A stretch of 64,000 nucleotides of DNA from an uncultured Candidatus Thioglobus sp. (GCA_905182815.1 CAJJCX010000001.1:248001-312000), one strand, 5' to 3'; numbered from the stretch's first letter, positions 1 through 10,067 are shown. Notes: generated by a model not told the origin, from the letters alone. Numbers and translations: made by a program.

Positions 1-933
1 GAAGCTTACGTTACTTGGCTTTCTGGAATTTCACTGCTTTCAGTTATCTATTATTTTAATGCTAGCACTTATCTGTTAGCTTCCAATAGCTCAATATCTG
101 CATTATATGGCGTTGGTTTAAGTCTCTTAGGGCTGATACTTTTTTGGCTTATCTATGATCTTTTATGTAAGTCAAAGTTGGTAACTAAATCCGCAATTTT
201 TTTAGCTATTATTTTTATAGTAATTGCATTGTTTGCATATTTTTATAGCAATATTTTTAATCCTAGAGCCGTTTATATGCAAATTGGCTCAATGATTGGA
301 ACGGTAATGGTTGCCAATGTTTTCTTTGTAATTATTCCAGTTCAAAAAAAATTAGTTGATGCTTGTGAAAACTCTACTGAAGTTAGTTTAGAGCTGGGAA
401 AAATAGGTTATCTCCGCTCTCGTCATAACAATTACTTTACCTTACCCGTTTTATTTATGATGATAAGTGGCCATTACCCTACAATTTATAGCGGAGATTA
501 TGGCTGGTTAATATTAATGGCTGTTATTGGGATTTTGGTAATGGTTCGCCACTACTTTAATTTAAGAGGAGTTGGTAAAGCTAAAAATAGTCTAATCGCC
601 ATTATAGTTATCTCAACCTTTGCCTTGATTTATGCTCTAGCGCCATCACCAATTAAGATGCAAGATAATAGCCAAGAGATCGTAACTATTGCTGAGGCCC
701 AAGCCATCATTGAAAAACATTGCGTGAGTTGTCATGCTGCGGAGCCTGCAAACAAAGCCTTTGCGATTGCGCCTAATGGGATTATGTTGGATACTAAAGA
801 AAAAATTATTGCCCATAAGAATCAGATATATCAGCAGTCTGTTTTATCTAAAGCAATGCCCTTAATTAACAATACAAATATGACCGATGAAGAGAGAGCG
901 AAATTAGGGATTTGGATTGAGGCAAATCAGTGA
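1..933 (+). CDS. puuD: Urate hydroxylase PuuD, membrane-bound with C-terminal cytochrome c domain (5' partial)
   Basis: Oxidises urate to 5-hydroxyisourate and passes electrons to the respiratory chain, unlike soluble uricase, which makes hydrogen peroxide. The frame is open from base 1, so the N-terminus lies outside the window and 310 residues are visible. Several hydrophobic membrane spans are followed by the family-typical segment NYFTLPVLFMMISGHYP (about residues 142-158), another span near residues 200-215, and a C-terminal haem c motif CVSCH at residues 241-245 with a later Met as possible axial ligand. The stop overlaps the GTG of guaD by four bases, so the two are probably translationally coupled. 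The family is clear from the membrane/cytochrome architecture and the purine-gene context. Confidence 0.9.
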   Translation, partial: EAYVTWLSGISLLSVIYYFNASTYLLASNSSISALYGVGLSLLGLILFWLIYDLLCKSKLVTKSAIFLAIIFIVIALFAYFYSNIFNPRAVYMQIGSMIGTVMVANVFFVIIPVQKKLVDACENSTEVSLELGKIGYLRSRHNNYFTLPVLFMMISGHYPTIYSGDYGWLILMAVIGILVMVRHYFNLRGVGKAKNSLIAIIVISTFALIYALAPSPIKMQDNSQEIVTIAEAQAIIEKHCVSCHAAEPANKAFAIAPNGIMLDTKEKIIAHKNQIYQQSVLSKAMPLINNTNMTDEERAKLGIWIEANQ

Positions 934-2243
934 GCGAATACAACCATTATCGAGGAGCAATTTACCACTGCACTGAAAGTAATGGGGTGCTAGAGCCAAA
1001 CTATTTTGTTGATGGCCTTATGGTTGTTGATAATGATTCTGGAAGCATCATTGAGGTTGGAGACTTCAATCAAATTTCTTCAAAGTGGCCAAACGCTAAA
1101 TCATCTACTCACTTTAAGGATAGTTTAATAATGCCTGGCTTCATTGACACTCATGTGCATTATCCTCAATATAAAGTTATAGCCTCCTATGGAGCAAGCC
1201 TTATAGACTGGCTTAATAAGTATACATTTATTGAAGAGCAAAAGTTTTCAGATGAGACTTATGCCGCTAAGGTTGCAGATTTGTTTCTTGATGAGCTTAT
1301 TAAAAATGGTACTACAACAGCAATGACTTTTTGTACCTCACATAAACAATCTGTAGATATTTTTTTTACGGCAGCAGAAAAGTTGAAGCTTAGAATGGTG
1401 GCCGGTAAAGTTATGATGGATAGAAATGCACCAGAGGCTCTTTGTGATAGTGTGGATGGTAGTTATTTTGATTCGAAAGAGCTGATTGAAAAATGGCACA
1501 ATAGAGGGCGAATGAGTTACGCCGTTACGCCTAGATTTGCTCCTACATCTTCTTCTGAGCAATTAGTACAGGCTGCTAATTTATTAGAAGAATATTCAGA
1601 TAATAATGGAAATAAAGGCGTTCTTCTGCAAACTCATCTTAATGAAAATATTGATGAAATTGGCTGGGTAAAGGAGCTTTTTCCAGACTCAAAAAACTAC
1701 TTTGATGTCTATGATAATTTCAATCTATCAGGACCTAATTCAGTTTTTGGTCATTGCATTTATAATACTGATGAAGAATATAAACGTATTGCTGATTCAG
1801 GTTCTAAGGTAGCGCTATGTCCAAGATCCAATCTATTCCTTGGTAGCGGTCTATTTGAACTTGATAAATTAGAGGCTTTTGGAATAGGTACTGCACTTGC
1901 ATCAGATGTTGGCGGCGGTGACAGCTTTTCAATGTTTCAGGTAATGAATGAAGCTTACAAAATATGTCGACTAAATAATTATAATTTAGATCCTGTTAAA
2001 GCTTTTTATCTGACAACTCTAGCTGCAGCGAAAGTACTTGATATGGATAATCGTATCGGTAACTTTGAGCCTAATAAGGAGGCAGACTTTATTGTTATTG
2101 ATTTAAAGGCAACAGAATTAATAAAAAATAAACTCGAAACCTCAGATGATATTAACGATATATTATTTAATTTAATGACTTTAGGTGATGATAGACTAAT
2201 TAAAGAGGTTTATATTTTAGGTCAAAATATTTACCAAAAATAA
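930..2243 (+). CDS. guaD: Guanine deaminase
   Basis: Zn-dependent amidohydrolase converting guanine to xanthine and ammonia in the cytoplasm. The 437-residue length is normal. Metal-site motifs are visible in order: PGFIDTHVHYPQ near residue 68, QTHLNEN near 236, FGHCIY near 272 and ASDVGGGDSFSM near 324, the last typical of guanine deaminases. The GTG start at 930 overlaps the puuD stop (GTGA), and the protein begins properly with MSEYNHYRGAIYH. It feeds xanthine to XdhAB, encoded just downstream. A different, 8-oxoguanine-type deaminase occurs at 42431. Confidence 0.93.
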   Translation: MSEYNHYRGAIYHCTESNGVLEPNYFVDGLMVVDNDSGSIIEVGDFNQISSKWPNAKSSTHFKDSLIMPGFIDTHVHYPQYKVIASYGASLIDWLNKYTFIEEQKFSDETYAAKVADLFLDELIKNGTTTAMTFCTSHKQSVDIFFTAAEKLKLRMVAGKVMMDRNAPEALCDSVDGSYFDSKELIEKWHNRGRMSYAVTPRFAPTSSSEQLVQAANLLEEYSDNNGNKGVLLQTHLNENIDEIGWVKELFPDSKNYFDVYDNFNLSGPNSVFGHCIYNTDEEYKRIADSGSKVALCPRSNLFLGSGLFELDKLEAFGIGTALASDVGGGDSFSMFQVMNEAYKICRLNNYNLDPVKAFYLTTLAAAKVLDMDNRIGNFEPNKEADFIVIDLKATELIKNKLETSDDINDILFNLMTLGDDRLIKEVYILGQNIYQK

Positions 2244-2253
2244 GGAAGGCATA

Positions 2254-2598
2254 ATGGGACAACTTACAACACATATATTAGATACCTCTGCAGGAGTTCC
2301 TGCAAGTGGTGTAGCGATAAATTTATATCGAAGAGATGGTACAAATTCAGTACATCTTAAATCAATAAAAACGAACTTAGATGGCCGTTGTGATAAACCT
2401 TTGTTGTCAGAAGAAGAATTTGATGAGGGTTGTTATGAGCTTGAATTCATAGTGGATGATTATTATGAAGCTAAAAATATTAAGTGCCCTTTTTTAAAAG
2501 ATGTCATTATTCGTTTCTATATTAGTGAAAAGAGTGAAAACTACCATGTACCTCTTTTAATTTCCCCTTATAGTTATTCAACCTATCGAGGAAGCTAA
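2254..2598 (+). CDS. uraH: 5-hydroxyisourate hydrolase (transthyretin-like)
   Basis: Hydrolyses 5-hydroxyisourate, the PuuD product, to OHCU. The 114-residue protein shows the family hallmarks: N-terminal LTTHILDTSAGVPA with the catalytic His, a central Arg-rich strand, and the C-terminal signature YRGS. AAGGAAGG lies just upstream of ATG 2254, and the stop shares one base with the xdhA start (TAATG). No OHCU decarboxylase (uraD) or allantoinase is visible, so the next steps must be encoded outside the window or be missing. Confidence 0.95.
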   Translation: MGQLTTHILDTSAGVPASGVAINLYRRDGTNSVHLKSIKTNLDGRCDKPLLSEEEFDEGCYELEFIVDDYYEAKNIKCPFLKDVIIRFYISEKSENYHVPLLISPYSYSTYRGS

Positions 2599-4076
2599 TG
2601 TATTTTTTGCTGAATCAAAACTCTACGCCAACAGATCTTGGCGCAATAAATCCAAATACTACTGTCCTAGAGTGGTTAAGAAATAATCAGCTTGTTGGAA
2701 CTAAGGAGGGCTGCGCTTCTGGAGATTGCGGCGCTTGTACTGCAGTTATTGGTGAGATTGTTACTAATAATAAGTCTAGTAAGGTTGAGTATAAAAGTAT
2801 AAATACATGCATGGCATTGGCTTATGGACTAGTTGGCAAACATTTAGTTACTGTTGAGGGGTTGGCTGAGGAGGGCAAGCTGCATCCTTCTCAAAAAGCA
2901 ATGGTGCTAGAGAACGGCTCACAGTGTGGCTTTTGCACGCCTGGCTTTGTTATGTCGTTATTTGCCTTATATCAAAATAAAAACTCAGTAGATCTGCATC
3001 AAATAAACGAAGCTCTATCCGGTAACTTGTGCAGGTGCACTGGCTATAAACCAATAATTGCAGCTGCATTTTCAATGTTTAATGAGAAAAGTGACGAACC
3101 CTTAGACTACTATAAAAAAAATCAGAAGAATATTACTAAGATTTTAGGAGAATTAAATAATCCTAAGCACATAAGTTTAAGTTATAAAAAGAGTAATAAA
3201 ACAATTAAATATGATGCTCCCTCAACGATAAATGAGCTCTCTAATGTTCTAATTAATAGCACTTCAGCAAATATTATTGCCGCAGGAACTGATCTCAGCC
3301 TAGAGATTACTCAATCAATGAAAGAGTTTTCACATATCGTTAGCGTTAATCAAGTTATTGAATTAAAGGAGATTAAAGATAACGCTAAAGAATTAGAGAT
3401 TGGAGCTGCAGTAAGTTATGAGGATGCCGCCTCTAGTCTTATAAGTAACTGGCCTGACTTAGGTCCTTTTTTGCAACGCTTTGCCTCTTTACCCATAAAG
3501 AATTGGGCGACTATTGGAGGCAACATTGCTAATGCTTCACCTATAGGAGATATGCCCCCAGTCTTAATTGCTTTAGATGCAAAATTAAAGCTCAGAAAAG
3601 GCCCTGTTAGCAGAACTATTAATTTAGAAGATTTTTTTATTACCTATAAAAAAACTGTTATTCAGCAAGGTGAATTTATTGAAAGTATTATCATTCCAAA
3701 GCCTAATGAAAATCAGCGTCTTATTACTCATAAAATGTCTAAAAGATACGAGGATGATATTTCAGCTGTATGCATGGCAATAAATATTACGTCCACAAAC
3801 AATAAACCAGAATCATTTAAGATCGCCTTTGGAGGCATGTCAGGAATACCTCAAAGATCAAATATACTTGAAAATTTTTTATTAAAGAATTGGCAAGAAG
3901 ACAACATAGCTGCATTATCTTATAAGGTTTTGAAAGAAGAATTTTCTCCATTTACTGATGTCAGAGCAACTTCAGAATACCGATTACAAGTATCTGCAAA
4001 CTTAATTAAAAAAACTATATTGATGTATCAAGATCAGCCAGTTGAAAATCTTGCAGAATATTCACAATCAAGTTAA
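2598..4076 (+). CDS. xdhA: Xanthine dehydrogenase small subunit (2Fe-2S and FAD domains)
   Basis: Electron-transfer subunit for hypoxanthine/xanthine oxidation to urate. The first 2Fe-2S cluster site is CASGDCGAC (about residues 39-47), followed by NTCMAL. The second cluster domain carries QCGFCTPGF and NLCRCTGY. The FAD domain from about residue 200 has AAGTDLSLEI and TIGGNIANASPIGD. The 492 residues match bacterial two-subunit enzymes in which Fe-S and FAD domains share one chain. The start overlaps the uraH stop (TAATG). It would partner with XdhB, encoded immediately downstream. Confidence 0.95.
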   Translation: MYFLLNQNSTPTDLGAINPNTTVLEWLRNNQLVGTKEGCASGDCGACTAVIGEIVTNNKSSKVEYKSINTCMALAYGLVGKHLVTVEGLAEEGKLHPSQKAMVLENGSQCGFCTPGFVMSLFALYQNKNSVDLHQINEALSGNLCRCTGYKPIIAAAFSMFNEKSDEPLDYYKKNQKNITKILGELNNPKHISLSYKKSNKTIKYDAPSTINELSNVLINSTSANIIAAGTDLSLEITQSMKEFSHIVSVNQVIELKEIKDNAKELEIGAAVSYEDAASSLISNWPDLGPFLQRFASLPIKNWATIGGNIANASPIGDMPPVLIALDAKLKLRKGPVSRTINLEDFFITYKKTVIQQGEFIESIIIPKPNENQRLITHKMSKRYEDDISAVCMAINITSTNNKPESFKIAFGGMSGIPQRSNILENFLLKNWQEDNIAALSYKVLKEEFSPFTDVRATSEYRLQVSANLIKKTILMYQDQPVENLAEYSQSS

Positions 4077-4094
4077 TTCAAGGAGTAAGCAAAA

Positions 4095-6410
4095 ATTAAT
4101 AAAAATATAAAAAATTCTGCTCAACTTAAGGGCTCAATAATTGGCGACTCAATTGCTCACGATAGTGCTCATATGCATGTCCAGGGAAGTGCAACTTATA
4201 TTGATGACATGCCGGTCCCAAAAGGCACTCTTCATGTTGCATTTGCGTTAAGTAATGTTGCGCGTGGAAAAATAAATAAGATTGATATTACAGATGCTCT
4301 AAAAGCTGACGGCGTTCATAGTATTCTCCTGGCAAAAGATATAGAAAATCTATATATAGGAGCGATTAAACATGACGAGCCTATTTTGGCTGATAAAGAG
4401 GTTTTATTCTTTGGCCAAGCAATTGCTGCTGTCTTAGCAGATAGTCATGAGAATGCAAGAACAGCTGCGCTCTTAATCACCTCAAATGTAACGGAGCTAG
4501 AGGCTATTGTTACTATTGATCAGGCAATGGCTAAAAAAAGCTTTCTTGATGAACCACTAGTAGTCTCTATAGGAGATTCAAATAAAGCTATAGATTCATC
4601 AAAAAATAAGCTAAATGGAAGTCTATCTATTGGCGGTCAAGAGCATTATTATCTTGAGGGACAGGTTGCTCTAGCAATTCCAACAGAGGACAACGAGATG
4701 GTAGTTCATTCTTCGACTCAAAACCCTACAGAAGTCCAACATCTAGTTGCGCATGTTTTAGATGTTCCTCAAAATGCAATCGAAGTAATTACTCGAAGAA
4801 TGGGTGGCGGCTTTGGTGGTAAGGAGACAGATTCATCTCAACTTGCGTGTGTTTGCGCTATATTTGCAAAGCAAACTAAACTTCCTATAAAGGCTCGGCT
4901 CTCTAGAAAAGATGATATGTTGCTCACTGGAAAGAGGCATGATTTCAAGGCAGACTATAAAGTTGGCTATAGTGATGATGGGAAAATTTTGGGGATTGAG
5001 ATAGATCTTGCAGCAAGATGTGGCTACTCACTTGATTTATCTAAAGCAATAGTTTCTAGAGCTTTATTCCATGCTGATAATACATATTTTTTGCCAAATG
5101 CTACTTTTAGGGGTTTTTTATGCAAAACAAATACCGCTTCAAACACAGCATTTAGAGGCTTTGGTGGACCTCAAGGGATGCTTGCTATAGAAAATATTAT
5201 TGAAGAAATAGCCATGAATATTGGTGTTGATGCTCTTGAAATTAGAAAATTAAATTATTATCAAAAGGATACAAATAACGTGACGCCTTACGATCAAGTT
5301 GTCGAAGATAATATTATTAATGAGCTCTCTAGTGAACTTATAGAAGACAGTAATTATTTAGTTAGAAGAGAAAGTATTGAAAAGTTTAATAAAACAAGTA
5401 AATATCTTAAAAAAGGATTGGCATTTTCTCCTGTGAAATTTGGCATTTCTTTTACTACTCAATTATTAAATCAAGCCGGCGCATTGGTAAATGTATATAA
5501 AGATGGAAGTATATATATTAATCATGGAGGGACTGAAATGGGCCAAGGCCTATTTATTAAAGTTGCGCAGGTTGTTGCTAATGAATTTGGTGTTAATCTA
5601 GAGCGAGTAAAGGTCTCAGCTACTTCTACTGCTAAAGTTCCAAATACATCACCAACTGCAGCATCTTCTGGTTCAGATTTAAATGGTATGGCTGCCAGAG
5701 AGGCATGCTTAAGAATTAAGAGAAATTTAACTACTTTTGCGAAAGATTTCTATGGCGAAGGTAATAGTGATATTGAGTTTAAAGACTCTTTTGTTATTAT
5801 TGGTAAGAAAAAGATAGCGTTTGATGAATTTGTGTCAACAGCATATTTAAATCGAGTAGAACTTTTTAGTAATGGCTTTTATAAAACACCAAAAATTTTC
5901 TTTGATGCTGTTAAACAAAAAGGCCATCCTTTTTACTATTATTCATATGGTGCCTGCGTTAGTGAAGTTATAGTTGATTGTTTGACTGGTGAGTATAAGT
6001 TATTAGCAGTTGATATTTTGCATGATGTTGGCGCATCACTTAACCCAGCAATTGATATGGGGCAAATAGTTGGAGGATATATTCAAGGTATGGGCTGGCT
6101 CTGCTCTGAGGAGCTCAAATGGAATGATTCTGGGGCACTTTTAACGATGGGCGCATCGACCTATAAAATCCCTGCAATCGGAGATACGCCTGAGCATTTT
6201 GAGGTCAAAATTAAGCCTAATATTTCTAATCATGAAAATACAATTCATAAATCTAAAGCAGTTGGAGAGCCTCCTTTGATGCTCGCAATATCAGCTTGGC
6301 TTGCGATAAAAAATGCTATTTATAATGCAGATAATGAAATGCAAACTGGCCTAAATGCTCCTGCAACTTTTGAGCAAGTATTCTTTAATCTCAATAAGAG
6401 TCTTAAGTAA
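4095..6410 (+). CDS. xdhB: Xanthine dehydrogenase molybdopterin subunit, probable ATT start
   Basis: Catalytic molybdenum subunit. Motifs visible: GGGFGGKETD, NTAFRGFGGPQG, GGTEMGQG and the C-terminal VGEPPLML carrying the catalytic Glu. The first ATG in frame is at 4173, but it has no ribosome site and would remove the conserved N-terminal GDSIAHDSAHMHVQGSATY. An upstream AGGAG (4081-4085) stands nine bases before an in-frame ATT at 4095, and an in-frame TAA at 4086 bars anything earlier. I therefore place the start at ATT 4095 (771 residues, usual family length). ATT is a rare initiation codon, so a single-base change from ATG, or a sequencing error, is equally possible. Confidence 0.88.
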   Translation: MNKNIKNSAQLKGSIIGDSIAHDSAHMHVQGSATYIDDMPVPKGTLHVAFALSNVARGKINKIDITDALKADGVHSILLAKDIENLYIGAIKHDEPILADKEVLFFGQAIAAVLADSHENARTAALLITSNVTELEAIVTIDQAMAKKSFLDEPLVVSIGDSNKAIDSSKNKLNGSLSIGGQEHYYLEGQVALAIPTEDNEMVVHSSTQNPTEVQHLVAHVLDVPQNAIEVITRRMGGGFGGKETDSSQLACVCAIFAKQTKLPIKARLSRKDDMLLTGKRHDFKADYKVGYSDDGKILGIEIDLAARCGYSLDLSKAIVSRALFHADNTYFLPNATFRGFLCKTNTASNTAFRGFGGPQGMLAIENIIEEIAMNIGVDALEIRKLNYYQKDTNNVTPYDQVVEDNIINELSSELIEDSNYLVRRESIEKFNKTSKYLKKGLAFSPVKFGISFTTQLLNQAGALVNVYKDGSIYINHGGTEMGQGLFIKVAQVVANEFGVNLERVKVSATSTAKVPNTSPTAASSGSDLNGMAAREACLRIKRNLTTFAKDFYGEGNSDIEFKDSFVIIGKKKIAFDEFVSTAYLNRVELFSNGFYKTPKIFFDAVKQKGHPFYYYSYGACVSEVIVDCLTGEYKLLAVDILHDVGASLNPAIDMGQIVGGYIQGMGWLCSEELKWNDSGALLTMGASTYKIPAIGDTPEHFEVKIKPNISNHENTIHKSKAVGEPPLMLAISAWLAIKNAIYNADNEMQTGLNAPATFEQVFFNLNKSLK

Positions 6411-6416
6411 TAGGTT

Positions 6417-7499
6417 ATGAATAGTTGGTTGAAGCCAGTTAAGACGGCAAGTGCTTTAAATAATGGCTTTGTATTGTTAACAATTATTTCAACTAAGGGC
6501 TCAACCCCTTGCTCTAATGGAGATAAGATTGTCTTCTCTGGAGCTGAGTCAGTTTTTGGCAGTATTGGTGGTGGTAATTTAGAATTTAAAGCCTTATCTT
6601 TTGCCGAAGAATTATTAAGTCTTAATTCTAATGGTACTTATTTAAAAAAATATCCTCTTGGCGCCTCACTTGGGCAGTGTTGTGGAGGCTATGTAAATGT
6701 CATGTTTGAAAGTTTTATTCAGTCTGACGCAACAAATTCATGGATCGAAACAGTATCAAACTTACTTCAAGATAATGAAGATTTTATAGTTGCTACAATT
6801 GTAGATAGTAACTCTGAAATTGAATTTAGCAGTAAAAAATTTGTATACCTTGATGGTAATTTATCTCCAAATATTGATGACAAAAAAATCTCTAGCTTGA
6901 TTACAAAAAGTGCTAAAGATCTTTTGTTACTTTCTGATAGTCCTACTATAGTGCAATTTGAAAATCAGTCAGGCGCTTTAACTGAAGTTTGCTTTGAAAA
7001 AGTCTTGACTAGCGAAGTTCAGCCAGTAGTCGTTTTTGGAGCTGGACATATTTCAAGAGCTCTGATGCCAATTTTAATTAACCTACCTATTAAGATTTAT
7101 TGGGTTGATGATAGAGCAGAACAATTTGATAAATATCAAGGAGATACATCTCAAATAGATATTATTTGTGATGACTTTGTTCAGAGCATTCCTGACTTGC
7201 CAGACAGTAGCTATTGTCTCGTAATTACATACAGCCATCAAATTGACTTCGAGATTTGTGAAAAAATGATTACTCAAAATAACTTCAGTTATTTGGGTAT
7301 GATTGGTTCAGAAATTAAGGGGAAAAAATTTAGAGATCGTTTTCATCAAAAGAATTTTTCTGAGGAAGTGATTAATAAATTTATCTGTCCAATAGGAGAT
7401 AAGCAAAAATTCTTAAAATCACCTGCTGCAATTGCCGTAACTATTGCAATGGATTTAATTAACTTTATAGAACATAAAAGACAACCTGAATCTGTATGA
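6417..7499 (+). CDS. xdhC: Xanthine dehydrogenase accessory protein XdhC
   Basis: Binds molybdenum cofactor, assists its sulfuration and inserts it into XdhB. The 360-residue protein has the N-terminal XdhC/CoxI part with IGGGNLEFKAL and LGQCCGGYV (Cys pair about residues 86-87) and a C-terminal Rossmann-like part beginning VVFGAGHISRAL near residue 205. It lies seven bases after xdhB, and its stop overlaps the ABC ATPase start by four bases (ATGA), tying cofactor delivery and purine uptake into one transcription unit. Confidence 0.92.
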   Translation: MNSWLKPVKTASALNNGFVLLTIISTKGSTPCSNGDKIVFSGAESVFGSIGGGNLEFKALSFAEELLSLNSNGTYLKKYPLGASLGQCCGGYVNVMFESFIQSDATNSWIETVSNLLQDNEDFIVATIVDSNSEIEFSSKKFVYLDGNLSPNIDDKKISSLITKSAKDLLLLSDSPTIVQFENQSGALTEVCFEKVLTSEVQPVVVFGAGHISRALMPILINLPIKIYWVDDRAEQFDKYQGDTSQIDIICDDFVQSIPDLPDSSYCLVITYSHQIDFEICEKMITQNNFSYLGMIGSEIKGKKFRDRFHQKNFSEEVINKFICPIGDKQKFLKSPAAIAVTIAMDLINFIEHKRQPESV

Positions 7500-8995
7500 A
7501 ATATCAATTAGAAGTATCCAATATTACTAAGTCTTATGGAGATTTAAAGGCTAATGATAATGTTTCGCTTAGAATTAAGGATTCAAGTATCCATGCTTTG
7601 CTTGGTGAAAATGGTGCTGGTAAGTCAACTCTAGTTAAAATTATATATGGCTCGTTATCACCAGATAGTGGTGAAATGAAGTGGGCTAATAATGAATATA
7701 GTCCTAAAAGCCCTTTTCAAGCTCGAGAAAATGGAATAGCAATGGTCTTTCAACATTTTTCACTGTTTGAATCGTTAACTGTTGAAGAAAATATAATTCT
7801 CGGACTTGATAGTGTAGGTCTAAATGATAATTTTTCTGAGCAAATAATTAAGTACTCAAAGCAATATGGCTTAGATATTAACCCACAACAAGTTGTTGGT
7901 GATCTGTCGGTTGGTGCGCGCCAACGCGTTGAAATTATTCGCTGCCTAATGCAAAACCCAAAGTTACTTATTATGGATGAGCCTACTTCAGTCTTGACGC
8001 CTCAAGAAGTATCCGATCTATTTGTAACTCTTAAAAAACTTGCAGCAGATGGATGCGCTATCTTATATATTTCTCATAAGCTTGAAGAAGTCCGTGAAAT
8101 ATGCAGTGAAGCAACAATCTTAAGAGATGGTAAATTAGTTCAAAGCTGTATACCTCAGGAGCACAGCCAAAAAGAACTTGCGGAAATGATGATTGGAAAA
8201 AAACTAACTGAACTTGCTAGAGCTAATATAGCTGTTGGTGAAAGTATTTTTTCAATCGATAATTTAAGTCGAAAGAGTGATGATATTTATGGAGTTAATC
8301 TTGACAATATCGCTTTAAAAATCAACAAGGGGAGTATTGTTGGTATAGCAGGCGTTGCTGGAAATGGCCAAGATGAGTTAATGGAGCTGCTTATTGGTGA
8401 AATTTCGTCCCCCAAAACAACTTTGAATTTTAATGGCCAAGATATTGGCACTCTAAACTCGCATGAAAGAAGACAGCTCTCTATGTTCTTTGTTCCTGAA
8501 GAGAGACTTGGGCACGGCGCAGTTCCAGATATGTCGTTAGATGAAAATATGCTACTAAGTAGGCCAGATTCAACTGAAATGACGAGTAATGATGTCATTG
8601 ACTGGAAAAAAGTTGCAACTCATTCAAAAAATGTTATCGATACCTTTGACGTGCAAACGCCTTCAAGCAGAATGTTAGCCAAATCACTTTCTGGAGGAAA
8701 CCTACAAAAGTTTATGGTTGGAAGAGAGCTTATTCAAAATCCAGAATTATTAATTGTTGCTCAGCCTACTTGGGGGGTCGATGCGGGCTCTGCTAACAAT
8801 ATTCATCAGGCTTTGATTGAATTGGCTAATAAAGGCTCAGCTATATTGATTATTTCCCAAGATTTGGATGAAATATTAAGTTTGTGTGACAAAATCCATG
8901 TCCTATCTGAAGGAAAGCTTTCTGATGCTGTGGACATGAAGAGTAAAGGGTTAGAGAAGATTTCTCAGCTCATGGTTGGAGGAAAAACCCAATGA
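7496..8995 (+). CDS. ABC transporter ATPase, BMP/nucleoside type with two ATP domains
   Basis: Energises a purine/nucleoside importer. The 499-residue protein contains two ABC cassettes in tandem, as in the YufO/RbsA/XylG group. The first has Walker A GENGAGKST, signature LSVGARQR and Walker B LLIMDEPTS. The second is degenerate: GVAGNGQDEL replaces the Walker A Lys-Thr, while the signature LSGGNLQK is kept, and its Walker B-like segment reads LLIVAQPTWG. It is followed by two permease genes and a BMP-family binding protein. The purine operon around it suggests nucleobases or nucleosides as cargo; this is inferred from context. Confidence 0.9.
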   Translation: MKYQLEVSNITKSYGDLKANDNVSLRIKDSSIHALLGENGAGKSTLVKIIYGSLSPDSGEMKWANNEYSPKSPFQARENGIAMVFQHFSLFESLTVEENIILGLDSVGLNDNFSEQIIKYSKQYGLDINPQQVVGDLSVGARQRVEIIRCLMQNPKLLIMDEPTSVLTPQEVSDLFVTLKKLAADGCAILYISHKLEEVREICSEATILRDGKLVQSCIPQEHSQKELAEMMIGKKLTELARANIAVGESIFSIDNLSRKSDDIYGVNLDNIALKINKGSIVGIAGVAGNGQDELMELLIGEISSPKTTLNFNGQDIGTLNSHERRQLSMFFVPEERLGHGAVPDMSLDENMLLSRPDSTEMTSNDVIDWKKVATHSKNVIDTFDVQTPSSRMLAKSLSGGNLQKFMVGRELIQNPELLIVAQPTWGVDAGSANNIHQALIELANKGSAILIISQDLDEILSLCDKIHVLSEGKLSDAVDMKSKGLEKISQLMVGGKTQ

Positions 8996-10062
8996 TTAGA
9001 CTTATTCCAAGAGTTGAGAATTCTACAGCAATGGTTCTGTTATCACCTCTATTGGCTCTCACGCTTACTGCTCTATCAGCTTATTTAATATTTGTCTTTA
9101 TATTAGTAGACATTCCAGTATCAAGCGTCTTCTTCACTTTATTTGTAGAGCCTTTAATTGATTCTTACTATTTTTCAGAGCTGCTCGTTAAGGCAGCACC
9201 TTTGATGATTATTGGGCTTGGCTTGTCAATTGGATTTAGAGCAGGTATTTGGAATATTGGTGCAGAAGGCCAATTCGTTATGGGAGGAATTGCAGGAAGC
9301 GCAGTAGGACTATATTTTTATAATGTTGAGGCTTTTTGGTTGCTTCCATTGATGACGATAGCAGGTATTTTAGGGGGTATGTTTTATGCGGGCATTGCAG
9401 CCTTTCTTCGAATTAAGTACCAGGTCAATGAAATCCTAGTAACTTTAATGTTGACCTATGTTGCCGTTTTGTTTTTAAGCGCAATGCTTCAAGGACCGCT
9501 TCGAAACCCATCAGGCTTTAATTTTCCAGAAAGTAGGATTTTTCATGATAGCGCTATGCTGCCTATAATTTGGGAAGGGACTCGATTACATATTGGCTTG
9601 ATTGTCGCAATTATTCTCTCGCTTGTTGCTTGGTTTGGAATTAAAAAGCATATGTTTGGTATGCAAATAAAAATATCAGGTAGCGCGCCTCGAGCTGCAA
9701 AATTTGCTGGATTTGATGACAATAAAACTGTTTGGTATTCACTACTTATATCAGGAGGGCTGGCTGGTCTTGCGGGCCTCTTTGAGGCGGCCGGCCCTGC
9801 TGGACAACTGACTCCAGGACTGCCCCAATTTTATGGCTTTACTGCAATCATTGTTGCATTCTTGGCGAGACTTCATCCGGTAGGAGTTTTATTTTCAGCG
9901 CTACTAATTGCCCTTAGCTATGTTGGCGGTGAGAATGTGCAAATTGAATACAATTTACCAAGCTCGATAACGCAAATTTTTCAAGGCATGCTTTTGTTTT
10001 ACTTCTTGGCCTGCGATATATTAATTAAATATAAAGTTGTACTTTTTAAAACTAAAAACTAA
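8992..10062 (+). CDS. BMP-type ABC transporter permease 1
   Basis: Membrane channel subunit of the purine/nucleoside importer. The 356-residue hydrophobic protein has roughly nine to ten predicted spans and the family segment IGFRAGIWNIGAEGQF near residues 76-91, shared with YufP/BMP-type permeases. The start overlaps the ATPase stop by four bases (ATGA). It pairs with the permease encoded at 10068. Confidence 0.9.
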   Translation: MIRLIPRVENSTAMVLLSPLLALTLTALSAYLIFVFILVDIPVSSVFFTLFVEPLIDSYYFSELLVKAAPLMIIGLGLSIGFRAGIWNIGAEGQFVMGGIAGSAVGLYFYNVEAFWLLPLMTIAGILGGMFYAGIAAFLRIKYQVNEILVTLMLTYVAVLFLSAMLQGPLRNPSGFNFPESRIFHDSAMLPIIWEGTRLHIGLIVAIILSLVAWFGIKKHMFGMQIKISGSAPRAAKFAGFDDNKTVWYSLLISGGLAGLAGLFEAAGPAGQLTPGLPQFYGFTAIIVAFLARLHPVGVLFSALLIALSYVGGENVQIEYNLPSSITQIFQGMLLFYFLACDILIKYKVVLFKTKN

Positions 10063-10067
10063 AGATT

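Noticed and set aside
8287-8598. 103-residue - strand open frame inside the BMP-type ATPase gene
   Set aside because: The ATPase motifs on the + strand run straight through it, and the translation shows no domain.
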